Positions 1-6,431 of a stretch of 7,987 nucleotides of DNA are shown one piece after another. The notes beneath the pieces are model-generated. The model was not told the DNA's origin. It worked only from the letters and a program-made list of their open reading frames with translations, and did no database searches. Numbering within the stretch: the stretch's first letter is position 1; each line of letters opens with the position of its first letter. The position numbers and the translations under genes were made by a program. The DNA is taken from positions 5,141 through 13,127 of the forward strand of contig DBRW01000077.1 of the NCBI GenBank assembly GCA_002306075.1, written 5' to 3'. This stretch comes from Synergistaceae bacterium UBA1358 (GTDB taxonomy: Bacteria; Synergistota; Synergistia; Synergistales; Synergistaceae).

Positions 1-2313
1 CTCGCGGACGGGGCGGCCGCCGAGGCTCTTTCAAAGATCACCCTCGTCTTCATAGGGTTCCTCACCTTCACTGGAAGTCAGTTAAAACTTATAAAAAGAC
101 TTAAAGAGGTAACTAATACGGTATTTATACTGCCCGAAACAGGACTTGCCTGCGGACATGACTCCGTTATGCAGATAGGTGGGGATCTCAGGGAGAGGCC
201 GAAATGGACCGCAAAGGTTTTTGAACTGAAAGCGGCTGATATCCAGCTTCAGTTCGATGCCGCGGCGAGGGAGACGGCCCTCTGGGCGCACGGGCTGGGT
301 GCCTTTTCAGCGCTTGGTGAGCTCAACGGTTACGGGGATATCGGTCTTATGGTCAGCCCCGCCCATCTGCCCCTCGCGGAGGATTCGCTTCGGAGGTACA
401 AGATACCCTACAACGTGCAGGTCAGGGGGACGGTGGCCGAAACGATCTTCGGAGAATTGCCAATAGCGGTGTGGAGGGCTTATTCCTCGGGATGGGAGAG
501 GGAGAAGACAGCCTTCCTGCTTGCGGGGCCTCTTTTCAGAACACCCGATCTCGACGTCTCTGCGGCCCTCTCGGCGTTCCCCGAGGGAAGCCGCGCATGG
601 AGCAGCTTCCTCAGGGGAGAGGCTCTGAAAACTTTCAGGAGACTTGAAGAATTCTGCCGCGATCTTGATCAGGGAGGAACTCCCCTTGAAATAATGAAAA
701 TATGGCGTGACTTTGTCGCGGAGATGGCTTTCGAGGAACGGACAGGATCGTTTATAGACGATACGCCTGAGCTTGACGAAGTTCTGAAGGACATCTCATC
801 CTCGGCAAAGGAACTTGGTATGAAGGTCGAGATGCTCGAAGACATGGACCGGGACATCGGACCAGCCGCAAAGGTGGTCCTGAAGGGGCAGGAGGCGGTG
901 GATTACATCTGCGGATGGGCAGGGAACGCAACCCTTCCGATAAGGCTCCCTCAGAGCGGTTCGCTTACTGTCTACGCGGGACTTCCTCCCGTGCTCACTG
1001 TGCACAGATACTGGATAATGACGGATGTCGACTATAACACCTGGCCGGGCAGGTTGAGGGAGTCCCCTCTGCTCGGCAACGAGAGCAAGGCAAAGTTCAA
1101 CAGGTCCGTAAGGTCGGAAGACGGCGAAATGGGGGCGCACATCCCCGAACTTCACGAGGAGAGGGAGCAGAAGGAAGCTCTCTTCAGGAGGCTCATCGCG
1201 ACGTCTCTCGAGGGCACGGTCGTCACACGTTCGCTTACGGACAGGAACGGAAGGCCTCTGGGCGTTTCACAGTTCCTTGAGCCGCTTTTCAGGACAGAGG
1301 ATAGGGAACGCAGGTGGGAGAGGGCCGGGAGCGCCGAATACAGGTCGTCTGACATTATCCCTTCGGGCAGTTCTTATTGGTTTCTGGGTGCGGAGATACC
1401 TCTTTTTGCCGAACAAATGGAGAGGGGCGATTTCCCAAGGAGGGGAAGCGGCACCTGTACGGACTCTCCATCCGTATCGCTGAGTTCGCTGGACGAGTGG
1501 AGGGAATGTCCGTACAGATACTGGTGCAGGAACAACATACGCCTTCCAGAGCACGGGAAAAGGCTATATGATCCCATGAAGGCCGGCACACTGCTGCATA
1601 CGCTGTGGGAGAGGTGCTGGGGGGGATATCTATCCTGCGGGACAAGCTTTTCCGTACTTTTGAGGCAGGAGTGGGAAAGTGTGTCTTCAGAATGCTATCC
1701 CGAGCTGCGCTCGGACCCCAGGCTCGGAAGACATGCTGACGAGCTCCTCAAACAGGCGTCGGCGGTCGCCGATCTGCTGGACAGGGTCGAATCGTCCGAT
1801 GCGGTAAAGAGACGCAGAAGGACCGGGATCGAATACGCCCTGCCCGAATACGAAACGGGCGGAGTGATATTCAAAGGAAGGGCCGACAGGATCGATTTTT
1901 ACGACGACGGCTTCGTGGTCATCGACTATAAGTCAAACAGGGCGGGAGACCACCGGAAGGATCTGCAGCTTGCCGCATACGCGGCAGTGATAAAAAACAC
2001 GACGGGCGCCGTACCCCTCGGATACGGATGGATAGGGCACAAAGACGCATCGTTTTACGGCCATTTTAGGTCGGACGTACTCAGCGATGCTTACCTTTCC
2101 GCAAGATCCAGGAAGAAGCTGGAAGCGGCCCTTGAAGAGGCGGAAAAGGCTATGAAAGATATGGCGGAGTCTGTGAATAAAGGCGATTTCCCGGCAAACT
2201 ATGATTCATCCATGTGCAGGTACTGCGAGTACATCGTCATCTGCAGAAGAAAAGAGGGGCACTTCGAAGAGGCCGGGGAAGAGAACGGGGAGGGATACGG
2301 AGATGACAGCTGA
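1..2313 (+). CDS. addB: AddB-like helicase/nuclease subunit, PD-(D/E)XK family (5' partial)
   Basis: Probable second subunit of an AddAB-type ATP-dependent exonuclease, which resects double-strand breaks for RecA. The frame is open from base 1, so the start and the N-terminal ATP-binding region lie outside; 770 residues are visible. Seen in order: a family-like GFLTFTGSQ segment (bases 55-81); a degenerate helicase-type segment YWIMTDVDYNTWPG (about 1009-1050) where relatives have a GL-x-EG-x-FP motif; then a C-terminal nuclease. The nuclease shows LLHTLW with its His (1597-1599), GRADRID (Asp at 1885), VVIDYKS (Asp 1924, Lys 1930) and QLAAYA (Gln 1966). Four cysteines fit the AddB 4Fe-4S staple: CPYRYW (1507), then C-x2-C-x5-C at 2215, 2224 and 2242. 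No helicase motif V or VI is visible, as expected for AddB-type subunits. ATG 169 is not taken as the start because family-like coding continues upstream and no Shine-Dalgarno precedes it. It could be a more distant RecB-like nuclease, but the addA neighbour favours AddB. Confidence 0.86.
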   Translation, partial: LADGAAAEALSKITLVFIGFLTFTGSQLKLIKRLKEVTNTVFILPETGLACGHDSVMQIGGDLRERPKWTAKVFELKAADIQLQFDAAARETALWAHGLGAFSALGELNGYGDIGLMVSPAHLPLAEDSLRRYKIPYNVQVRGTVAETIFGELPIAVWRAYSSGWEREKTAFLLAGPLFRTPDLDVSAALSAFPEGSRAWSSFLRGEALKTFRRLEEFCRDLDQGGTPLEIMKIWRDFVAEMAFEERTGSFIDDTPELDEVLKDISSSAKELGMKVEMLEDMDRDIGPAAKVVLKGQEAVDYICGWAGNATLPIRLPQSGSLTVYAGLPPVLTVHRYWIMTDVDYNTWPGRLRESPLLGNESKAKFNRSVRSEDGEMGAHIPELHEEREQKEALFRRLIATSLEGTVVTRSLTDRNGRPLGVSQFLEPLFRTEDRERRWERAGSAEYRSSDIIPSGSSYWFLGAEIPLFAEQMERGDFPRRGSGTCTDSPSVSLSSLDEWRECPYRYWCRNNIRLPEHGKRLYDPMKAGTLLHTLWERCWGGYLSCGTSFSVLLRQEWESVSSECYPELRSDPRLGRHADELLKQASAVADLLDRVESSDAVKRRRRTGIEYALPEYETGGVIFKGRADRIDFYDDGFVVIDYKSNRAGDHRKDLQLAAYAAVIKNTTGAVPLGYGWIGHKDASFYGHFRSDVLSDAYLSARSRKKLEAALEEAEKAMKDMAESVNKGDFPANYDSSMCRYCEYIVICRRKEGHFEEAGEENGEGYGDDS
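2287..2294 (+). promoter_or_regulatory. Ribosome binding site for addA
   Basis: The purine run GGGGAGGG lies inside the end of addB and 8 bases before ATG 2303. It decides the addA start. Longer readings, for example from ATG 2201, only add an out-of-frame shadow of the AddB C-terminus and have no such site. Confidence 0.65.
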
Positions 2314-5300
2314 GAGAGATGATCTGTTGTCGGCCGCATGCCGCTGCCTCAGGGGGCTTCCCGAACAGATCGAGGCAGTGACCTCGGCCAGCCCGCTCAC
2401 TGTTGTCAGCGCAGGCGCGGGAACGGGGAAGACCCAGACGCTTTCACAGCGTTTTGTATGGCTGCTCGCTTCAGACCGTGACCTGACTGTCGACCGCATA
2501 CTTGTCCTCACCTTCACCGAAAAGGCCGCCAGGGAGATGCACGACAGGATAAGGGAGACGCTTGTCCGATGGAACAGAGAGGGCGGCAGGGAACTCTCTC
2601 ATCTGGAAGACAGGCTTGGCAGGATCGACGACGCATATATATCGACTATACACTCCTTCGCGATGAAGGTGATAAAAGAGTCGGGGCTGGTCCTTGACAT
2701 AGACCCGGCCGCAAGGATCGTCACGAAGCCGGAGGAAGAGCTTTGGTGGAAGGATCTCGCGGAGATGACGGGAAATATGTCTATCGTGAGGATAAAGTCA
2801 ATGCTCTCCGAAAAGTGGGCCGCAAGGGCCGAAGAGCTCTTCGGCGAACGGCATTTCAAGGATCTCGTGAACCACTACGGACCGGAGAGACTGGCGGAGA
2901 TATCAAGATATGCCTCAGAGAAACTCGGGAGCTTCGGCAGGACGCCGGATGACCTTTGGGAGCAGTCCGCCGAGGAACTGCTGTCCGACATCGAAAGCAG
3001 AAGACATGTCTTTGATGAGATCTGGGAGATATGGCATGGGACCGTATTTCCGGCAGTAAGGGCTGAGTTGTCGGAAAATCCCGGCAGGTGCTTTGCGCGG
3101 CTCAAAGAGAGATGCGAAGAATTTTACGGAAAGAGACCCGACGAGGAGGAGCTCAGGAGGTTTGCCGTACTCCTGATCGAAGAGGGGCTTTCAGACCTTC
3201 AGGGATGTTCAAGAAAAATAATGGGATCGATCAGCGAAGCGCTGGGCGAAAAGCTGACAGTATGGCGGGACCGCATGAAAAGAGAGCTCCTGATGGCTTC
3301 GCCGCCCGGTGAAGAGGAACTGGAACTGTCAAGGCTCCTTTGCCGCATGAGCGCTCTTGGATGGCAGTGCTGGGAATCGGAGAGACAGAGAAGTTCCGTT
3401 CTTACCAACAACGATCTGATCAGGTATGCCGGGGAGGTCCTGAAAAGGGATCCCGACTTCGGCAGCAGGTTCAGCCACATACTTGCGGACGAGTTCCAGG
3501 ACACTGACGGGCTCCAGGACGAACTGCTGAAGGGGCTGTGGCAGGAGGGACGCAACACGCTCTTTGTGGTGGGCGACATCAAACAGTCGATCTACCGCTT
3601 CCGCCACGCCGACCTTAAGATCTTCGGTAGATACATAAGCACTGCAAAGGAGAAAAACGGAAAGGGTGCCTCTTATATAACGCTGGACAAGAGCTTCAGG
3701 ACGAGGGACAGGCTCATCGGAAAGATCAACTCCGTATTCGGCTCTGTTTGGTCGGAAGGGATCGGGAAGGGAACGGGCATGGGATACGAACCCCTCGGAT
3801 CTCCGACGTCGGAGGAGTGGCAGATGAGGAACCGCCATGCGCCGGAGCCTGAGTTCGAGGTCATGGTCTCGCGGCAGGAGAGGACGTTCGACGAGGGGAC
3901 CCAAAAATACGACAGAGGAGAGACTGTCTATGATGCGAGGGTGAGGCTCTACAGGAGTCTTGCCCAAAAGATCAGGGAGATGCACGAAGCAGGAACGCAG
4001 ATATGGGATAAGAACGCCGAAGGGGATGATAAGTTCAGGCCCGCAAGGTGGAACGATTTTGCCCTCCTGGTCCCGAAGAGGACCTTCTACGACGCGATCG
4101 GGGATGCGTTCGATGCCGAGGGTGTGCCATACGTCCTCTGCACGAGGAGGGATTACTTCAACAGGGGAGAGACGGCCGATCTGGTCAACTTCATATCGCT
4201 TCTCGCGGATCCCGCGGACCCGTCATATCTTGCCGGCTGGATCGCCTCGCCCCTGAGCGGTTTCCCGCCGCATATGGCCGGAGAACTGATGGCCGAAGGG
4301 CTGAATTTGCGTGAGGGCAAGGAACCGGTACCGCTTTCAAGGATCATCAGGGAGAAATATCCCGAGGTCCATGCGTATCTTGAGAATATGCGAAGAAAGG
4401 CGGAGCTTCGGGGAGTCTCCGCCCTCATAAGGGAACTGCTGCGCGATCCGGATCTGCTGAGGTCGTACGAACCTGACCGGAGGCGCAGGGTCAGGGCCGA
4501 CATCTCATATATGGCGGAGATAGCCGCAGAGTACGAATCGTCACTGGGGCGCTCCCTTGCGGGCTGTGCCGAATACATGCGTTTTGCCGTCAAGGGGGCT
4601 AAGCAGCAGGAGGAACCTGAGATAACGGACGAAGACCACGATGCCGTCAATGTGATGACCATCCACTCGGCGAAGGGGCTGGAGTACCCGGTCGTCGCGC
4701 TCGGCGGCGCGGAGGGCGTCCCGAAGGGGCCGCCGTCGATCGATATATCACTCAGATACGGCGTCACGGCAAAAAAGATCCCGGAATTCCTGACCGGTCC
4801 CTCCAGAAAAGAGGTCCTTACGGCGTCATGGCATTGGCATGAGGAGGGCGAATCCGAGGCGCTTGCCGAAGAGGAGGAGCGCTTCTGGTATGTGGCCGCC
4901 ACAAGGGCGAGGGACAAACTGATCGTCTGCGGTCTGCTGAAGATCTCCGGCAGCAGCGGCGAAGAGGTCCCGCCGTCCGGGAAGAGCTTCCTCGGAATGA
5001 TAAGGGAGGCGGAGAAAGGAGACGATGGATGGATACGCTGTCTGCCTGCTGAGAATAAAACTGCCCCATTTGCTGTTAATGGGTCTTCGGGGACGCCGGA
5101 TGAGACCGCACGGATGCTCCTTCCCAAAACCGTGTCGCCCGCAAAGCTTGCCAGGCTTTCGGCATCTGCCTACGCGATGTGGTCCTGGTGTCCCGCTGCC
5201 TACAGGATCGCTTACAGACAGGGAAGGGCGATGCAATGGACGGCAAGGTCCGGAGAAGGTTCGGGAGGATCGGAGTTCGGAAGCCTTGCCCACTGGGTGC

Positions 5301-5932
5301 TCTCCAAATGGGACTTCTCTCCCGGGACGCTCGACGAGTGGCTGCCGGAAGAGGCGGAGCAGACGGAAAGGGCTATGAAAAAAGTGCCTTACGGGGTTCG
5401 GGAGGAATTCAGATCCCGGGCTTCAAGGAACGAGATAAAGAGGATGCTGCTCGGGTATGCCATGAGCGAAGAGGGGAGGCTCCTCTCTCTGCTGGCATCG
5501 GGAACCCATCCGGGAAAGCTCTGCAGGGAGACGCCCTTCAGAGTAAACGACGATGGCCTCCTGATGGTCGGATCGACCGATATTTTCTGGGAGGACGGGG
5601 AATATATTGATCTCAGGGACTGGAAGACGACGTCTGAGGAGGATGCCCCTGCCTCGTACTACGAGGAGCAGCTCAAGTTCTACGCCTACGCGATGCATGT
5701 TTACAGGAGGGAAAAGGGACTTCCCGGGAAGAAGATAAGGATAGGCATAAATTATCTCAGAAGCCCTGAAAGGGATAGGATAAGCACGGAAATGTCCGCG
5801 GATATGATCTTTGAAACCGGCTGCAGCATACATAGGGCCGCAGTCTCCGCCCTTTCGGGATCTTTTGAGGCGAAGCCCGAAAGGTGTCCGGTCTGTCCGT
5901 GGCGCGATATTTGCTCAAAAAAACATGTTTAA
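2303..5932 (+). CDS. addA: AddA-like UvrD-family helicase with C-terminal PD-(D/E)XK nuclease
   Basis: Complete protein of 1209 residues, close to the usual AddA length (about 1200). It is the motor and nuclease subunit for double-strand-break resection. SF1A motifs are intact: Q-motif LPEQ (19-22), Walker A AGAGTGKT (37-44, Lys43), LVLTFTEKAA (67-76), STIHSFA (114-120), motif II ADEFQD (395-400), motif III VVGDIKQSIYRFRHA (422-436), motif IV SFRTRD (464-469), motif V TIHSAKGLEYPVV (786-798) and motif VI YVAATRARDKL (863-873). The C-terminal nuclease has LAHWVL (His997), GSTDIF (Asp1093), LRDWKT (Asp1106, Lys1108) and QLKFYAYA (1123-1130), so it looks catalytically competent. Unusually for AddA, Cys963 (WSWCPAAYR) plus CPVCPWRDIC (Cys1195, 1198, 1204) repeat the C...C-x2-C-x5-C iron-sulfur pattern known from AddB. 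The start at ATG 2303 overlaps addB by 11 bases, which suggests translational coupling. An AdnA/AdnB-like or RecB-like label is the main alternative. Confidence 0.93.
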   Translation: MTAERDDLLSAACRCLRGLPEQIEAVTSASPLTVVSAGAGTGKTQTLSQRFVWLLASDRDLTVDRILVLTFTEKAAREMHDRIRETLVRWNREGGRELSHLEDRLGRIDDAYISTIHSFAMKVIKESGLVLDIDPAARIVTKPEEELWWKDLAEMTGNMSIVRIKSMLSEKWAARAEELFGERHFKDLVNHYGPERLAEISRYASEKLGSFGRTPDDLWEQSAEELLSDIESRRHVFDEIWEIWHGTVFPAVRAELSENPGRCFARLKERCEEFYGKRPDEEELRRFAVLLIEEGLSDLQGCSRKIMGSISEALGEKLTVWRDRMKRELLMASPPGEEELELSRLLCRMSALGWQCWESERQRSSVLTNNDLIRYAGEVLKRDPDFGSRFSHILADEFQDTDGLQDELLKGLWQEGRNTLFVVGDIKQSIYRFRHADLKIFGRYISTAKEKNGKGASYITLDKSFRTRDRLIGKINSVFGSVWSEGIGKGTGMGYEPLGSPTSEEWQMRNRHAPEPEFEVMVSRQERTFDEGTQKYDRGETVYDARVRLYRSLAQKIREMHEAGTQIWDKNAEGDDKFRPARWNDFALLVPKRTFYDAIGDAFDAEGVPYVLCTRRDYFNRGETADLVNFISLLADPADPSYLAGWIASPLSGFPPHMAGELMAEGLNLREGKEPVPLSRIIREKYPEVHAYLENMRRKAELRGVSALIRELLRDPDLLRSYEPDRRRRVRADISYMAEIAAEYESSLGRSLAGCAEYMRFAVKGAKQQEEPEITDEDHDAVNVMTIHSAKGLEYPVVALGGAEGVPKGPPSIDISLRYGVTAKKIPEFLTGPSRKEVLTASWHWHEEGESEALAEEEERFWYVAATRARDKLIVCGLLKISGSSGEEVPPSGKSFLGMIREAEKGDDGWIRCLPAENKTAPFAVNGSSGTPDETARMLLPKTVSPAKLARLSASAYAMWSWCPAAYRIAYRQGRAMQWTARSGEGSGGSEFGSLAHWVLSKWDFSPGTLDEWLPEEAEQTERAMKKVPYGVREEFRSRASRNEIKRMLLGYAMSEEGRLLSLLASGTHPGKLCRETPFRVNDDGLLMVGSTDIFWEDGEYIDLRDWKTTSEEDAPASYYEEQLKFYAYAMHVYRREKGLPGKKIRIGINYLRSPERDRISTEMSADMIFETGCSIHRAAVSALSGSFEAKPERCPVCPWRDICSKKHV
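5921..5930 (+). repeat. 10-base perfect palindrome at the addA stop codon
   Basis: AAACATGTTT is its own reverse complement and ends on the first base of the addA TAA stop (5930-5932). It is short and AT-rich, so it may be chance. It has no GC stem and no T-tract on the + strand, so it is not a convincing terminator. Confidence 0.3.
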
Positions 5933-6020
5933 CGATGTTGAAAACTGCGAATATGAAAATTGAGATTAAAATATAACGAAATTATCCCCTTGCCATTTAA
6001 TTTATTCTAATGTGTGAAAA
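5933..6020. other. AT-rich intergenic spacer between addA and the ATPase operon
   Basis: This stretch has no convincing ORF. Bases 5941-6010 are about 24% GC, in sharp contrast to the GC-rich genes on either side. I found no GC-rich hairpin followed by a T-run, so addA lacks a recognisable intrinsic terminator here. The A/T tracts just upstream of the promoter at 6021 could act as an UP element; that is inference. Confidence 0.6.
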
Positions 6021-6049
6021 TTGACGCAATTTATGGCAGAGGTTAAAAT
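6021..6049 (+). promoter_or_regulatory. Sigma-70-type promoter of the V-type ATPase operon
   Basis: The -35 box is TTGACG (6021-6026, five of six to consensus). The spacer is exactly 17 bases, and the -10 box is TAAAAT (6044-6049, five of six). It sits just downstream of the AT-rich spacer and just upstream of the ATPase genes. Transcription would begin near 6055-6058, giving a leader of about 50 bases before the TTG start at 6105. The -35 TTG can be misread as a start codon of the first gene. Confidence 0.72.
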
Positions 6050-6063
6050 CACCGAGTATGTGT

Positions 6064-6078
6064 CTGATATCAGTATCA
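6064..6078 (+). repeat. Overlapping inverted repeats in the ATPase leader (possible operator)
   Basis: CTGATATCAG (6064-6073) is a perfect 10-base palindrome. It overlaps a second inverted repeat, TGATA (6065-6069) with TATCA (6074-6078) around a four-base TCAG spacer. Both lie just after the predicted transcript start, a typical place for a repressor site. No regulator can be named and chance is possible. Confidence 0.3.
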
Positions 6079-6090
6079 AGGGTTTATGGG

Positions 6091-6099
6091 GGGAGGTGA
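6091..6099 (+). promoter_or_regulatory. Strong Shine-Dalgarno that fixes the ntpF start at TTG 6105
   Basis: GGGAGGTGA is a near-perfect anti-16S match. The GGAGG core (6092-6096) is 8 bases from TTG 6105 and 5 bases from the adjacent in-frame TTG 6102, so 6105 is favoured. The upstream in-frame candidates TTG 6021 and ATG 6033 have no comparable site, and they lie before the predicted transcript start. Confidence 0.75.
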
Positions 6100-6104
6100 G
6101 GTTG

Positions 6105-6431
6105 TTGACAGAGAATTTGGCGCAGGAAATACGTGAGCAGGAGTCTCTGGCAAAAGCTTTGATAGCAGAGGCGAAGGCCGAGGCGGCCAAAATGATCGCA
6201 TCTGCCCAGGCGAAGGCGGAACAGTCGATAAAGGACACCAGGCAGCAGTGTCACAGACAGTGGCGCGAATCTGTGGCCAATGCAGAGAAAGAGGCGGAAG
6301 TGAAGGCCGCAGAGATATTGAAAAAGGGCCGGGAAGAGGCGCAGGCGTGCTATGAAAAGAAAAAAGCCGCTGCCGCCGAGGTGGCCGATTGGCTGGTGAA
6401 AGAGGTGATGACGACTTATGGCTCTTGCTGA
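6105..6431 (+). CDS. ntpF: V/A-type ATPase peripheral-stalk subunit G/H (NtpF-like)
   Basis: Small stalk subunit of a rotary V/A-type ATPase. In the family it pairs with subunit E to form the elastic peripheral stalk that links the catalytic V1 head to membrane subunit I. From TTG 6105 the product is 108 residues, matching the roughly 100-110 residues usual for this subunit. Almost the whole chain is an Ala/Glu/Lys/Gln-rich helix with no Pro or Gly before a KKGREE segment (about residues 74-79), as expected for the long right-handed coiled coil. The chain then ends in WLVKEV, a short hydrophobic helix. No catalytic motif or membrane segment is visible. The longer reading from TTG 6021 (136 residues) adds 28 residues of non-coiled sequence that overlap the promoter, so it is rejected. 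The assignment rests on size, composition and its place directly before subunit I, because coiled coils are weak evidence on their own. Confidence 0.83.
   Translation: MTENLAQEIREQESLAKALIAEAKAEAAKMIASAQAKAEQSIKDTRQQCHRQWRESVANAEKEAEVKAAEILKKGREEAQACYEKKKAAAAEVADWLVKEVMTTYGSC
6401..6408 (+). promoter_or_regulatory. Ribosome binding site for ntpI inside ntpF
   Basis: AGAGGTGA lies 9 bases before ATG 6418, within the last codons of ntpF. It supports 6418 over the in-frame ATG 6433, which has no site at proper spacing. The resulting N-terminus, MALAEMTKAQIAV, also resembles the usual MAxxKMxKVxI start of this family. Confidence 0.65.

Noticed and set aside
77..135. AT-rich patch that might look like a promoter before ATG 169
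   Set aside because: It encodes a Lys/Leu-rich helix (SQLKLIKRL) in frame with AddB-like sequence on both sides, and no Shine-Dalgarno precedes ATG 169.
2201..2302. 34-residue N-terminal extension of addA from ATG 2201
   Set aside because: The extension is an out-of-frame reading of the AddB C-terminus. ATG 2303 has a good ribosome site, and the helicase Q-motif begins a normal distance after it.
3329..3985. A 218-residue open frame on the - strand opposite addA
   Set aside because: It covers the Walker B region of addA on the other strand. There is no motif support and its composition is that of a shadow frame.
4153..5127. A 324-residue open frame on the - strand opposite addA
   Set aside because: It is Ser/Arg/Pro-rich with no recognisable motif and lies opposite intact helicase motifs V and VI of addA. 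It is an antisense shadow typical of GC-rich coding DNA.
5922..5939. Weak hairpin AACAT...ATGTT that, read on the - strand, is followed by a run of T
   Set aside because: The stem is only five base pairs of mostly A/T with an 8-base loop, and no - strand gene ends here, so it is not supported as a terminator.
6085..6135. Tiny ORF from ATG 6085 overlapping the ntpF start (leader-peptide candidate)
   Set aside because: It encodes only 16 residues with no ribosome site of its own. The Shine-Dalgarno inside it serves TTG 6105.
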